Assembly: GCF_001598335.1 (NCBI RefSeq)
Contig: NZ_BCYT01000005.1
Span: 1-64,000, forward strand
Reading direction: 5' to 3'
DNA length: 64,000 bases
DNA from: Sphingobium abikonense NBRC 16140
GTDB taxonomy: Bacteria > Pseudomonadota > Alphaproteobacteria > Sphingomonadales > Sphingomonadaceae
In this document: piece after piece, positions 9,359-18,545 of the stretch
How the letters are laid out: each line of letters begins with the position of its first letter
How positions within the stretch are numbered: position 1 is the stretch's first letter
The notes under the pieces: model-generated
Database searches by the model: none
What the model saw: the letters and a program-made list of their open reading frames with translations, nothing else
Told to the model about the DNA's origin: nothing
Program-made: the position numbers and the translations under genes

Positions 9359-10698
9359 CAGGGTTTCAGTTGCTCGTTACCGGCGAAGCCACTCAACGCC
9401 AAAGCAGCTTCATGCCGCTGTCGAAATTCTTCCTGTTCGATCGCGCCCAGTAGATGCGCATCCAAATCGATAAATGAAATTGAACCTTGCTCGCCAGTCT
9501 GAAGATTCTTCACGGTCGCACATCCTTGAGCGATCTCATCATCGCCTAGAATTGCGGCGAAAGCGGCCCCACTCGCATTGGCTCGCTGCATCCGCTTTTT
9601 CATATTGCCACGATAGCTCATATTACAGGGGATGCCCGACCGGCGTAGATCGGCGACGATGCCGATTGCCTTTGCCTCGGCCGCTTCGCCCATAGGAATG
9701 ACAGCTACGGCCGGTTTGTCGATCTCTGGTGCATCCACCAGCATCGCGAGCCGCTCGATCCCCGCCGCCCATCCGACCGCAGGCGTGGCGGGGCCGCCCA
9801 GATTTTCGATCAGCCCGTCATAGCGCCCGCCGCCCAGCACCGTGCCCTGCGCGCCCAGCCGGTCGGTCACGAATTCGAACGCGGTGTGGCGATAATAGTC
9901 CAGTCCGCGCACCAGCCGCGCGTTGCGCTCCCACGCCACGCCCGCCGCGTCCAGCCCCGCCGTCACCTTCTCGAAAAAGCCGCGCGCCTCGTCGGTCAGA
10001 TAGGCGTCGATGTCCGGCGCGCTGTCGGCGATCGGCCGGTCGCGCGGGTCCTTGCTGTCCAGGATGCGCAGCGGGTTCTTCGCCAGCCGCTCGACGCTGT
10101 CTTCCGACAAATCGGCCCGGTTTGCCTCGAAATGCGCGATCAGCGCCGCGCGCCAGGCGTCCCGGCTCGGCGCGTCGCCCAGCGTATTGAGCGTCAGCGT
10201 CACGCCCTCGATCTTCAGCTCGCGCAGCAGCTGGTCGCCCATCACCAGCAATTCGACGTCCGCGCCCGGCTCGCCCGCGCCGATGATTTCCGCGTCCAGC
10301 TGATGGAACTGGCGGAACCGCCCCTTTTGCGGCCGTTCATAGCGGAACAGCGGCCCGTGCGTCGCGACTTTGAGCGGCGCATATTGCTGCCAGCCTTCGG
10401 TGATGTAGGCGCGGCTGATCCCGGCGGTGAATTCGGGCCGCAGGGTGATCGAATCCCCGCCGCGATCCTCGAACGTGTACATTTCCTTGGACACGACATC
10501 GGTGCTTTCGCCCAGCGACCGGGCGAACACCGCCGTCGCCTCGAACACCGGCACCTCGACCCGCTGGAACCCGTAGAGCCGGCGCACGCGATCAAAGGTC
10601 GCGACCACATGCGCGAACCTCTCCTGGAAAGCATCGGGCGTGCCGCCCAGCATGTCCTGCGTGCCGCGCACCGGGCGCGGGGTATCTATTCTGGCCAT
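9358..10698 (-). CDS. hisS: Histidyl-tRNA synthetase
   Basis: A 446-residue class II synthetase charging tRNA-His. Visible motifs are the start [11 protein letters not shown], motif 1 region [20 protein letters not shown], motif 2 [19 protein letters not shown], the HisRS-specific [15 protein letters not shown] and motif 3 [28 protein letters not shown]-terminal anticodon-binding domain follows from about residue 335. First gene of the hisS-prfA-prmC operon, divergent from the M61 peptidase at 10866. Confidence 0.97.
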   Translation of the reverse strand: MARIDTPRPVRGTQDMLGGTPDAFQERFAHVVATFDRVRRLYGFQRVEVPVFEATAVFARSLGESTDVVSKEMYTFEDRGGDSITLRPEFTAGISRAYITEGWQQYAPLKVATHGPLFRYERPQKGRFRQFHQLDAEIIGAGEPGADVELLVMGDQLLRELKIEGVTLTLNTLGDAPSRDAWRAALIAHFEANRADLSEDSVERLAKNPLRILDSKDPRDRPIADSAPDIDAYLTDEARGFFEKVTAGLDAAGVAWERNARLVRGLDYYRHTAFEFVTDRLGAQGTVLGGGRYDGLIENLGGPATPAVGWAAGIERLAMLVDAPEIDKPAVAVIPMGEAAEAKAIGIVADLRRSGIPCNMSYRGNMKKRMQRANASGAAFAAILGDDEIAQGCATVKNLQTGEQGSISFIDLDAHLLGAIEQEEFRQRHEAALALSGFAGNEQLKP

Positions 10699-10865
10699 GG
10701 GGCAGCGCCTTTAGCGGCATTTCAAGTGCAAGGAAACGCGGTTTTTCGGTCGCCTGCCCTTTCCGGGCGCGTCCGCATTTCGCTCAGGGGTGGACGCACG
10801 CGCGCGCAGCCGCCATGCTTGGGCCATTCGGGCCGACCGGCCCCGCCCATCTTTCGGAGACCTCC

Positions 10866-12806
10866 ATGATCCGCAGCCTTGCTGCCGCCCTCTGCCTGTC
10901 GACAGGCCTTGCCACCGCCATCGTTACGCCGCTCCATGCGCAGGACGCGCTACGCTCCAAGCCTACCGCCCTGCCGGTCGATGACGCGACACCTGCGCCC
11001 CGCGACACGCCCTATCCCGGCACGATCAGGCTGGAAGTCGACGCGACCGACACCACCCAGCGCATCTACCGCGTCAAGGAAACCATCCCCGTCGCCCAGG
11101 CGGGACGCATGACGCTGCTGATGCCCGAATGGCTGCCGGGCAATCACGCGCCGCGCGGCCAGATCGAAAAGCTTGCCGGCCTCACCATCACCGCCAATGG
11201 CCAGCCGATTGAGTGGGTGCGCGATCCGCTCGACGTTTACGCCTTCACGATCGACGTGCCCCAGGGCGCGACCGAGATCGTCGCCTCCTTCCAGTTCCTG
11301 TCCGCCACCCAGCCCAATCAGGGCCGCGTCGTCATGACGCCCAAGATGCTGAACCTCCAGTGGGAACAGGTGTCGCTCTACCCGGCGGGCTATTACACCC
11401 GCCAGATCCCGGTGCAGGCGACCGTCACCTACCCCGCCGGCTGGCAGGCCGCGACCGCGCTGCGCGGCACGAAGACGGGTGATAGCGTCGCCTATGAAAC
11501 CATCGATTATGAAGCGTTGCAGGATTCGCCCGTCTTTGCCGGCCGCTATTTCAAGCCGGTGGACCTGGGCCATGACGTGACGCTCAACATCGTCGCCGAC
11601 GACGCCGACGAGCTCGCCTACAAGCCCGAACAGATCGCCAAGCATAAGAAGCTGGTCGATGAAGCCGGCGCGCTGTTTGGCGCCTATCATTTCAACCATT
11701 ATGACTTCCTGCTCGCCATTACCGATGAAATGGGCGGCATCGGCCTGGAACATCAGCGCAGTTCGGAAAACCAGGTGGAACCGGGCTATTTCAAGGATTG
11801 GGATTCGGGCAAGGCGCTGCTTGACCGCAACCTGCTCCCGCATGAATTCACTCATAGCTGGGACGGCAAGTTCCGCCGCCCCGACCTGCTCTGGACGCCC
11901 GATTTCCGCACGCCGATGCAGGATAACCTGCTGTGGGTCTATGAAGGGCAGACGCAATTCTGGGGTTATGTGCTGGGCGCACGGTCGGGCATGTTCACCA
12001 AGCAGGAAACGCTCGACGCCTATGCCAATATCGCCGCCCGGCTCGACACGGCGGTCGGCCGGCAATGGCGTCCGCTGGAAGACACCACCCATGATCCCAT
12101 CATTTCCGCCCGCCGGCCCAAGGGCTGGAGCAGCTGGCAGCGATCGGAGGATTATTACAACGAAGGGCTAATGATGTGGCTGGAGGCCGACGCCATCATC
12201 AGCAAGGCGACCCGTGGCCGCAAGGGCCTCGATGATTTCGCCAAGGCCTTTTTCGGCATCAAACCGGGCGACTGGGGCCAGGTCGTCTATAATCGCGACG
12301 ACATCATCGCGACGCTCAACGGCATCGCGCCCTATGACTGGGCCGGTTTCTTCCAGAAATATGTCGATCGCCCCACCGGCGAAACGCCCAAGGGCGGCTT
12401 CTTCATGGGCGGCTACAAGCTCGTCTACACCGAAGAGCCCAACAGCTTCACCAAGGCGGCCGAAACGTCGGGCAAATATGTCGACCAGGGGGCGGGCATC
12501 GGCGCGATCGTCAAGAATGACGGCGACATCAGCAGCGTCATCTGGGACAGCGCGGCGTTCAAGGCGGGTCTGGTCGTCGGCGCCAAGATATTGGCGGTGA
12601 ACGGCAATGAATTCTCGCCCGAAGACTGGAAGGCGGCAATCACCGCGGCAAAGGACGGTAAGACGCCGATCCAGATCATCGTCAAGCAGGACAAATATTA
12701 CCGCACTTTGTCGCTCGCTTATTCAGGTGGCTTGCGCTATCCGCGCCTCGAAAAGACAGGAGAGGGTGAAGGCAGCCTCGACCGGCTGCTCAAGCCAAGA
12801 ACATGA
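10866..12806 (+). CDS. M61-family glycyl aminopeptidase-like metallopeptidase with PDZ domain
   Basis: A 646-residue secreted protein: signal peptide (cleavage near LHAQ, residue 26), a beta-rich M61 N-domain, a zinc site HEFTH (326-330) with downstream VYEGQTQFWG supplying the third ligand region, and a C-terminal PDZ-like segment (AAFKAGLVVGAKILAVNGNE). M61 enzymes prefer N-terminal glycine or small residues and act in the periplasm. ATG 10866 has GGAGA 6-8 nt upstream; the frame from 10815 lacks a signal sequence start. It stands alone, just ahead of ppa. Confidence 0.9.
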   Translation: MIRSLAAALCLSTGLATAIVTPLHAQDALRSKPTALPVDDATPAPRDTPYPGTIRLEVDATDTTQRIYRVKETIPVAQAGRMTLLMPEWLPGNHAPRGQIEKLAGLTITANGQPIEWVRDPLDVYAFTIDVPQGATEIVASFQFLSATQPNQGRVVMTPKMLNLQWEQVSLYPAGYYTRQIPVQATVTYPAGWQAATALRGTKTGDSVAYETIDYEALQDSPVFAGRYFKPVDLGHDVTLNIVADDADELAYKPEQIAKHKKLVDEAGALFGAYHFNHYDFLLAITDEMGGIGLEHQRSSENQVEPGYFKDWDSGKALLDRNLLPHEFTHSWDGKFRRPDLLWTPDFRTPMQDNLLWVYEGQTQFWGYVLGARSGMFTKQETLDAYANIAARLDTAVGRQWRPLEDTTHDPIISARRPKGWSSWQRSEDYYNEGLMMWLEADAIISKATRGRKGLDDFAKAFFGIKPGDWGQVVYNRDDIIATLNGIAPYDWAGFFQKYVDRPTGETPKGGFFMGGYKLVYTEEPNSFTKAAETSGKYVDQGAGIGAIVKNDGDISSVIWDSAAFKAGLVVGAKILAVNGNEFSPEDWKAAITAAKDGKTPIQIIVKQDKYYRTLSLAYSGGLRYPRLEKTGEGEGSLDRLLKPRT

Positions 12807-12844
12807 CTCACCCGCAGCGAAAATTGTAGGAAGAAGGCGTTTTC

Positions 12845-13387
12845 ATGAATATCGAACTGATCTCCGTTGGCGACGATCCGCCCAACAACCTCAATGTCAT
12901 CATCGAGGTGCCGGTGGGCGGCGAGCCGGTCAAATATGAGTTCGACAAGGCGTCGGGCGCGCTGTTCGTGGATCGCATCCTGCACACGCCGATGCGCTAT
13001 CCGGCCAATTACGGCTTCGTGCCGCACACGCTGTCGCCCGACGGCGACCCGCTTGATGCGCTGGTCGTCGCGCGCTCGCCCTTCATTCCCGGCTGCGTCG
13101 TGCGCGCCCGCCCGATCGCGGTGCTGAACCTGGAGGATGAAGCGGGCGGCGATGAAAAGCTGGTCTGCGTGCCGGTGGATTCGACCTTCCCTTATTATTC
13201 CAATGTGGGCGAACGCGACGACCTGCCGGAAATCGTCTTCCAGCAGATCGAGCATTTCTTCACCCACTATAAGGATCTGGAGAAGAAGAAGTGGGTGCGC
13301 ATCGGCACCTGGGGCGGCGCCGAAGACGCCCGCCAGATCACCGTGGAAGCGATCGAACGCTATCAGGCGGCCAAGAAGACCGCCTGA
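12845..13387 (+). CDS. ppa: Inorganic pyrophosphatase (family I)
   Basis: A 180-residue soluble family I pyrophosphatase, PPi to 2 Pi. The signature DGDPLDALV (around residue 65) holds metal-binding aspartates; YPANYGFVPHTLS precedes it. The N-terminus VGDDPPNNLNVIIEVPVGGE and the C-terminal FFTHYKDLEKKKWVRIGTWG are typical. GTAGGAAG lies upstream of the ATG. The gene ends in a strong rho-independent terminator. Confidence 0.97.
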   Translation: MNIELISVGDDPPNNLNVIIEVPVGGEPVKYEFDKASGALFVDRILHTPMRYPANYGFVPHTLSPDGDPLDALVVARSPFIPGCVVRARPIAVLNLEDEAGGDEKLVCVPVDSTFPYYSNVGERDDLPEIVFQQIEHFFTHYKDLEKKKWVRIGTWGGAEDARQITVEAIERYQAAKKTA

Positions 13388-13410
13388 TCCGCGTCCATCG
13401 GGGTTTCACG

Positions 13411-13446
13411 AAAAGGCCGCGCGGTTCCACACCGCGCGGCCTTTTT
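13411..13446. terminator. Bidirectional rho-independent terminator of ppa and the MocR gene
   Basis: GGCCGCGCGG (13415-13424) and CCGCGCGGCC (13432-13441) form a perfect 10-bp stem with a 7-nt loop. It is followed by TTTTT on the plus strand and preceded by AAAA (13411-13414), which is a short U tract on the minus strand. It lies between the convergent ppa and MocR genes. Confidence 0.92.
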
Positions 13447-13469
13447 CCTTGGGGCACGCGCGCCGCGCC

Positions 13470-14933
13470 TCAGATCAGCCGGTCCGCCTCCATCGCCAGC
13501 GCGAAACTGTCGCGCCCGCGCGGCAGGCGCGCATGCAGCCGCGCGTCCGCCTCGACCAGCCGCGCCACCCCCGCCTCCATCTGGCCCTCGTCCAGCGTGA
13601 AGGGCAGGCGCAGGAATCGCTCGAACGCGCCGCCCACGCCAAAGCGCGGCCCCGCCGCCACCCGCACGCCCAGGCTTTCGGCCAGCGCCGCCAGCGCCGT
13701 CGCCTCCGCGCGCGGCAGCTCGGCCCACAGCGACAGGCCACCCGTCGGCGATTCGACCCGCCAGTGCGGCAGATGCGCGGAAATCAGGCCCAGCAGATGG
13801 TCGCGCCGGTCGCGCAGCACTTGCGCCCGCGCACCCAGCCCGACATCCGCGTCGATCAGCTGCGCCACCGCCAACTGCTCCACTACGGGGCTCGCCATAT
13901 CCATCGTCGTGCGCAGCCGCCCCAGCGCCGCGACCGTCTGCGCATCGGCGCGAATCCATCCCACGCGCAGCCCGCCCCAGAATATCTTGCTCGCCGACCC
14001 CAGCGAAATGACCTGCCGGCCCGATGGATCATGGCAGGCGACCGGCGGCGGCGGCGCGAAGTCCAGCCCCATCGCCACCATCGTTTCATCGACGATCAGC
14101 GGCGTGTGCGTGCGCGTCGCCGCCGCCACCAGCGCGCGCCGGGTGGCCGGGTCCATCGAGCGCCCGGTCGGATTGTGGAAATCGGCGATCACATAGGCAA
14201 AGCGCGGCGCGGTCTGGCGGAACGCCGCCTCCATCGCGTCAATATCCCACCCCTGTTCGGGCAGGCCGACCGGCACCGGCACGACATGGGCGCGCTGCAA
14301 CGCCTGGATGACATTATGATAGGTCGGATGGTCGATCACCGCCCGGTCGCCCGGCCCCGCCAGCCATTTGAGCAGCAGCGAAAATCCCTGCTGCGCACCG
14401 TTCGTGACCATGATCTGGTCGGGCGACGTCGGACAGCCGCGCCGCTCATAATGGGCGGCGATCGCGCGGCGCAGCACCATCAGGCCGAACGGATCATAGC
14501 CCAGATCGCCCAGATAGGCGGGCAGCGCCTCGACCGCATGGCCATAGGCGCGCGCAACGCCAGGCGCGGCGGGCAATGCCGCATGGGTCCAGTTAAGCAA
14601 ATTGCCCCCACTCGTCGTTTCCGGCTCTGCGGCCGGCGTCGTCGCATGGCCGGCGGGCAGGCGCGTGACGCTGCCCGACCCCTGCCGGCTCTCCAGGAAC
14701 CCCTCGTCGCGCAGCCGGTCGAAGGCTGCGGCAATGGTAGTGCGCGACAGGCCGAGCGCGGCGGCCAGTTCCCGTTCGCCCGGCAGCCTCACATTCAACC
14801 CGACCCGCCCGTCCAGCACCAGCATCCGCAACGCCTGCGCCAGCTGCCGATAGGCCGGCTCCGCGCTGTCCTGCGCGCGCCATGCGCCCAGCAGGCGCAG
14901 CAGGGACGGGGGGCGAAGCAGCGAAGTGGACAT
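13470..14933 (-). CDS. MocR-family PLP-dependent transcription regulator
   Basis: A 487-residue fusion. It has a GntR-type winged helix at about 20-85 (LPGERELAAALGLSRTTIAA, then AFDRLRDEGFLESRQGSGSV) and a type I aminotransferase-like domain from about 120 on. The PLP lysine is in SLGSASKIFWGGLRVGW, and VTNGAQQGFSLLL and PTYHNVIQAL are typical. MocR proteins sense PLP or amino compounds. The ATG at 14933 has GGAGG 7 nt upstream. A palindrome in the divergent intergenic region is the likely operator. Target unknown; the neighbouring NHL gene is a candidate. Confidence 0.9.
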   Translation of the reverse strand: MSTSLLRPPSLLRLLGAWRAQDSAEPAYRQLAQALRMLVLDGRVGLNVRLPGERELAAALGLSRTTIAAAFDRLRDEGFLESRQGSGSVTRLPAGHATTPAAEPETTSGGNLLNWTHAALPAAPGVARAYGHAVEALPAYLGDLGYDPFGLMVLRRAIAAHYERRGCPTSPDQIMVTNGAQQGFSLLLKWLAGPGDRAVIDHPTYHNVIQALQRAHVVPVPVGLPEQGWDIDAMEAAFRQTAPRFAYVIADFHNPTGRSMDPATRRALVAAATRTHTPLIVDETMVAMGLDFAPPPPVACHDPSGRQVISLGSASKIFWGGLRVGWIRADAQTVAALGRLRTTMDMASPVVEQLAVAQLIDADVGLGARAQVLRDRRDHLLGLISAHLPHWRVESPTGGLSLWAELPRAEATALAALAESLGVRVAAGPRFGVGGAFERFLRLPFTLDEGQMEAGVARLVEADARLHARLPRGRDSFALAMEADRLI

Positions 14934-14974
14934 GCGCAATCCTCCGGGTAAGGGGATGATCCTATCCACTTATG

Positions 14975-15007
14975 CCAAACTGGCCCTGATCGAAAAGGCC
15001 AGTTGGG
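14975..15007. promoter_or_regulatory. Candidate MocR operator
   Basis: AACTGGCC (14978-14985) and GGCCAGTT (14997-15004) are a perfect inverted repeat with an 11-nt spacer. Outer CC (14975-14976) and GG (15006-15007) extend it past one mismatch. It lies 45-75 bp upstream of the MocR start and about 115 bp before the divergent NHL gene, where an autoregulatory site would be expected. Binding by this regulator is inferred from position only. Confidence 0.5.
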
Positions 15008-15119
15008 CGAAAGCTGCCTTGTTCCCTCGCGCGCGCGCGCAGCAGGTTGCGCGGGCAATCCTTGACGCCGCGCCGCCCACAGGCATGATCCCACCACCTC
15101 GCAATCCGGGAGCCTGCCC

Positions 15120-16319
15120 ATGCGCCGCCTGCTTGCTATCCTTCTTTCCCTGCCGCTCCTCGGCGCGACCAGTCCCGCGCCCGACGCGCCGGCCCCCGCG
15201 CTCGCCCCGCTCGCCTTCGAACAGATCGCGCCTGGGGGCACGAAGATGCCGCGCTTCATGATCGACGCTGCCTGGCCCGCCATGCCGCCGGACCTGTTGC
15301 TGGGGCAGGTGAGCGGCGTCGCGGTTGGCCCTGACGATAGTGTCTGGGTCGTGCATCGCCCCCATTCCCTCACCGCCACCGATACGGGCCTGGCGCAAGA
15401 CCCGCCGATCGCCGTCTGCTGCAAGCCCGCGCCTCCCGTGGTGCGCTTTGCGAGCGACGGTCGCTATCTTGGCGGGTGGGGCGGCCCCGACAGCGCGCCC
15501 AGCATCGATGGCGTCAGCCAGTGGCCCTCAAGCCTGCACGGCATCTTCGTCGACAAGGCCGGGACGATCTGGTTCAGCGGCAATGGGAAGGGCGATCATG
15601 TCGTGCTGAACTACAGCGCCGATGGCCGCTACATCCGCAGCTTCGGCCGTCGCGACAAAACCGGCGGCAACGACGCGACCGACCTGCTCGGCAATCCGTC
15701 GGACGTCAATCATAGCGAGGACATGGTGCTGATTTCGGACGGTTATATCAATCGTCGCGTCATTGGCTTCGGCGCGAAGAGCAACGCCTATAAGGGCCGC
15801 TGGGGCGCCTATGGCAAGCCACCGGTCGCGCCCACCCGCACCGGCGATTTCGACCAGAGCCATGCCGTCGACCCCGGCAAGGTCGCCGATCCCAAGGCGC
15901 CGATTTTCGCCGATATCGTCCATTGCGTGGTGCCGACGCGCGACGGCCATGTCTATGTCTGCGATCGCAACAACAACCGGGCGCAGCTATTCAGGCGAAG
16001 CAAGACTGGCGATCTGATCTTCGTGCGCGACCTTGTGATTGCAGGCGACACCGGCGGCACCCATACCGTCACCGACATCGCCTTCTCGCCCGACCCGGAC
16101 CAGACCTATCTCTATGTCGCCGACATGATGAACGGCCGCATCTGGATCCTGCGCCGCGCAACCCATGAAGTGCTTGGCGCAATCGGCCGTATCGGTCGGC
16201 ACGCGGGCCAGTTCACATGGCTGCACAGCATCGATACCGACAGCCAGGGCAATCTCTACGCGACCGAAGTCAACACCGGCCGCCGGGTGCAGAAATTGGT
16301 CTTTACCGGGATCGAATAA
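15120..16319 (+). CDS. Secreted NHL-repeat six-bladed beta-propeller protein
   Basis: A 399-residue protein with a signal peptide (MRRLLAILLSLPLLGATSPA). Propeller blades are seen as repeated strand-turn motifs: VSGVAVGPDDSVWVVHRPHS, LHGIFVDKAGTIWFSGNGKG, GHVYVCDRNNNRAQLF, TVTDIAFSPDPDQTYLYVAD and LHSIDTDSQGNLYATEVNTG. The family includes peptidyl-alpha-hydroxyglycine lyase-like and TRIM-NHL-like propellers, but no specific catalytic assignment is possible here. It is divergent from the MocR gene, with which it may be co-regulated. Confidence 0.78.
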   Translation: MRRLLAILLSLPLLGATSPAPDAPAPALAPLAFEQIAPGGTKMPRFMIDAAWPAMPPDLLLGQVSGVAVGPDDSVWVVHRPHSLTATDTGLAQDPPIAVCCKPAPPVVRFASDGRYLGGWGGPDSAPSIDGVSQWPSSLHGIFVDKAGTIWFSGNGKGDHVVLNYSADGRYIRSFGRRDKTGGNDATDLLGNPSDVNHSEDMVLISDGYINRRVIGFGAKSNAYKGRWGAYGKPPVAPTRTGDFDQSHAVDPGKVADPKAPIFADIVHCVVPTRDGHVYVCDRNNNRAQLFRRSKTGDLIFVRDLVIAGDTGGTHTVTDIAFSPDPDQTYLYVADMMNGRIWILRRATHEVLGAIGRIGRHAGQFTWLHSIDTDSQGNLYATEVNTGRRVQKLVFTGIE

Positions 16320-16359
16320 GCGGCGTTGGGCGACCGAGCGTTCCGGCCGCCCCTGCCGA

Positions 16360-16701
16360 TCACGCCTTCTTCGCGGTCAGATGCTGGCTCAGATGCTTGT
16401 TCATTTCGAACATGCTGACTGATTTCTTGCCGAAAATCTTTTCCAGCTTGGCGTCGGCGTTGATCTGCCGCCGGTCCTTCGCATCCTGCAAGTCATGCTT
16501 CTTGATATAGTCCCAGACCTTGCTCACCACCTCGCTGCGGGGCAGGTCCTTGTCGCCGACAATCTCGGCCAGCTCCGGGGAGGGCGTGACCGGCGCGGTG
16601 ATGCCGCCGCGCGCGCCGCCGGCTTTCTTGCCGGTCGCCTTGACCGTCTTTTCGGCGGCCTTGGTTTCATCCTTGCCGCGTTTTTCCGCCGATTTCGCCA
16701 C
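16360..16701 (-). CDS. SWIB/MDM2 domain protein
   Basis: A 113-residue basic protein. The N-terminal 35 residues are Lys/Ala-rich like a histone tail. The SWIB domain covers about 38-108: LAEIVGDKDLPRSEVVSKVW, then DYIKKHDLQDAKDRRQINAD and FGKKSVSMFEMNKHLSQHL. SWIB proteins are often found in chlamydiae, alphaproteobacteria and some Bacteroidetes and are thought to be chromatin-associated; their bacterial role is not known. It is convergent with the NHL gene. Confidence 0.92.
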   Translation of the reverse strand: MAKSAEKRGKDETKAAEKTVKATGKKAGGARGGITAPVTPSPELAEIVGDKDLPRSEVVSKVWDYIKKHDLQDAKDRRQINADAKLEKIFGKKSVSMFEMNKHLSQHLTAKKA

Positions 16702-16778
16702 GTCATGCTCCTCACCTTGCAGGGTCGATAGCCATATACGCGGCGCGCCGTCATTGGTTGCGGCCCGCGCGGCCGCGC

Positions 16779-17684
16779 TTATTTGTGGACCAAAGTGCCC
16801 GCGCCCTGATCGGTAAAGATTTCCAGCAGCATCGCATGGGGCACCCGCCCGTCCAGGATGACGGCGGCATCGACCCCGCCTTCGACCGCGCGCACGCAGG
16901 TTTCCAGCTTCGGGATCATACCGCCGCTGATCGTGCCGTCGGCTTCCAGCCCATGGATCGCCGCCGGATCGAGGTCCGACAGCAACTGTCCCTGCTTGTC
17001 GAGCACGCCCGCAACATCAGTGAGCAGGAAGAAGCGCGACGCCTTCAACTCCGCTGCGATCGCGCCCGCCATCGTGTCGGCGTTGACATTATAGGTATGG
17101 CCGTCCGCGCCGATTCCCACCGGCGCCACCACCGGGATGATGCCGTTATTGGCCAGCGTGTCCAGGATTGAACGGTCCACCGCGACCGGATCGCCGACAA
17201 AGCCCAGGTCGACATTGCGCTCGATGCCCGAATTGGGGTCCGCCTCGCGCTTGCCCAGCACCTTTTCGCAGACGACCAGGCCACCGTCCTTGCCCGAAAT
17301 GCCGACAGCCTTGCCGCCGGCGCCCGCGATCCAGCCGACGATTTCCTTGTTGATGGAGCCTGCCAGCACCATTTCGGCGATCTGCGCGGTTTCCTTGTCG
17401 GTGACGCGCAGGCCGCCGATGAACTGCGATTCGACGCCCAGTTTCTTCAGCATCGCGCCGATCTGCGGCCCGCCACCGTGAACGACGACGACGTTGATGC
17501 CCACTGCCTTCATGAGGACGACATCCTCGGCGAAATCGCGCGCGGCTTCCGGATCGCCCATCGCATGCCCGCCATATTTCACGACGAAGGTCTTGCCCGC
17601 ATAACGCTGCATATAGGGCAGCGCCTCGACCAGGGTTTCGGCCTTGGCCAGGAGCGCGGGATCGGGGGCGTGCTTGCTGTTCAT
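16779..17684 (-). CDS. argB: Acetylglutamate kinase
   Basis: A 301-residue amino-acid kinase phosphorylating N-acetyl-L-glutamate, the second step of arginine synthesis. Evidence: [14 protein letters not shown] (phosphate-binding Lys/GG), [38 protein letters not shown] and [14 protein letters not shown]. The start is uncertain: ATG 17684 gives a family-like N-terminus, while ATG 17696 is in frame; neither has a clear Shine-Dalgarno sequence. The upstream region carries the palindromic repeat at 17734-17790. Confidence 0.95.
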   Translation of the reverse strand: MNSKHAPDPALLAKAETLVEALPYMQRYAGKTFVVKYGGHAMGDPEAARDFAEDVVLMKAVGINVVVVHGGGPQIGAMLKKLGVESQFIGGLRVTDKETAQIAEMVLAGSINKEIVGWIAGAGGKAVGISGKDGGLVVCEKVLGKREADPNSGIERNVDLGFVGDPVAVDRSILDTLANNGIIPVVAPVGIGADGHTYNVNADTMAGAIAAELKASRFFLLTDVAGVLDKQGQLLSDLDPAAIHGLEADGTISGGMIPKLETCVRAVEGGVDAAVILDGRVPHAMLLEIFTDQGAGTLVHK

Positions 17685-17733
17685 GCGCGCGCGCATAGGC
17701 GTATATGCGCGCACCCGCAAGCAATTGCCAATA

Positions 17734-17790
17734 ACTTAGCTAGCTAACTAAGTAAAAGCCCCCATTCTTGGATATGTCGCGCTCGCTGTC
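17734..17790. repeat. Palindrome-plus-GATATGTCGC repeat, copy 1
   Basis: The palindromic core 17734-17753 has ACTTAG and CTAAGT arms around an AT-rich centre containing GCTAGCTAA. After 17 nt comes GATATGTCGC (17771-17780) and GCTCGCTGTC (17781-17790). A second copy with the same order is at 37741-37797; their last 20 nt match at 18 positions. This copy begins 5 nt beyond the stop of the VUT transporter gene and ends 50 bp before the argB start. Confidence 0.6.
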
Positions 17791-17794
17791 ATTG

Positions 17795-18472
17795 TCACCC
17801 CTGCCGGTCCAGCCGCCGTCCCAGCCCGACCAGCAAATAGATGACCGGCGGCACCAGGATCGCCGAAAGCAGCACCTTCGCCAGCATCTGCCCCAGCAGC
17901 AATTCGCCGATCGGGAAGACGCCGTAAAAGGCGATGGTGACGAACAGCAACGTGTCGACGATCTGCGACAGGATGCTCGCCGTCGCGGCGCGCAGCCACA
18001 GCAGCCGGCTGCCCTCCCGCCCCTTGAGCGCCGCAAACAGCGTCACGTTCAGCGTCTGGGAAATGCCATAGGCGATGATCCCGCCCAGCCAGATGCGCGG
18101 CGTGCCGCCCATCATCAGCGCGAAGGCGTCGGCCCGCGCCGGGTCCATGTCCCCCGCCGCCGGGGCCGCCAGCACCAGGATAGACAGCAGGATCGACGCG
18201 ATCAGCGGCAGGAAACCGATCTGCACCAGCCGGTTCGCCACCGCGCGGCCATGCAGTTCCGCCACCGCGCTGGATATCGTGACCAGCAGCAGGAAGGCGA
18301 AAATCCCCGCCTCCACCGCCAGCGGCCCCAGCCCGACCATCGGCCCGATGCCCGACAGCGGGCCGAGCGCCACCTGCTTGTTCCCCAGCACGCCCGCGAT
18401 GCAGACCATGCCGCCATAGAAGATGGAAAAGAAGAAGAGCGATCGGCTGATGGGCGCGGGCGAAGTCGTCAT
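17795..18472 (-). CDS. VUT family (YhhQ-like) membrane protein, probable queuosine-precursor transporter
   Basis: A 225-residue protein with about six hydrophobic segments, starting SLFFFSIFYGGMVCIAGVLG. Family features are NKQVALG near residue 30, SSAVAELHGRAVANRLVQIG, and ISQTLNVTLFAALKG in the middle. The VUT/YhhQ family in proteobacteria is tied to uptake of queuine or preQ0/preQ1. The ATG at 18472 is where membrane-like sequence begins; the longer frame is arginine-rich noise. No queuosine genes are adjacent and no preQ1 riboswitch is recognised in the 73-bp leader. Confidence 0.82.
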   Translation of the reverse strand: MTTSPAPISRSLFFFSIFYGGMVCIAGVLGNKQVALGPLSGIGPMVGLGPLAVEAGIFAFLLLVTISSAVAELHGRAVANRLVQIGFLPLIASILLSILVLAAPAAGDMDPARADAFALMMGGTPRIWLGGIIAYGISQTLNVTLFAALKGREGSRLLWLRAATASILSQIVDTLLFVTIAFYGVFPIGELLLGQMLAKVLLSAILVPPVIYLLVGLGRRLDRQG

Positions 18473-18509
18473 CGGCCGCCCATATCGCCATTTGCGCGGC
18501 GGGGAAAGA

Positions 18510-18533
18510 GAGCGGGACTTTACGCCCCCGCTC
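18510..18533 (-). terminator. Possible terminator hairpin of the ankyrin gene
   Basis: GAGCGGG (18510-18516) and CCCGCTC (18527-18533) make a perfect 7-bp stem with a 10-nt loop, just past the ankyrin gene stop (18546) on the minus strand. It is followed there only by a weak CTCTTTCC pyrimidine run, so termination may be partial and the VUT gene could be read through. Confidence 0.4.
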
Positions 18534-18545
18534 ACACCCCGCCGA

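Noticed and set aside
18473-18545. preQ1 riboswitch before the VUT transporter gene
   Set aside because: The short interval shows only the ankyrin-gene hairpin and no recognisable preQ1 pattern.
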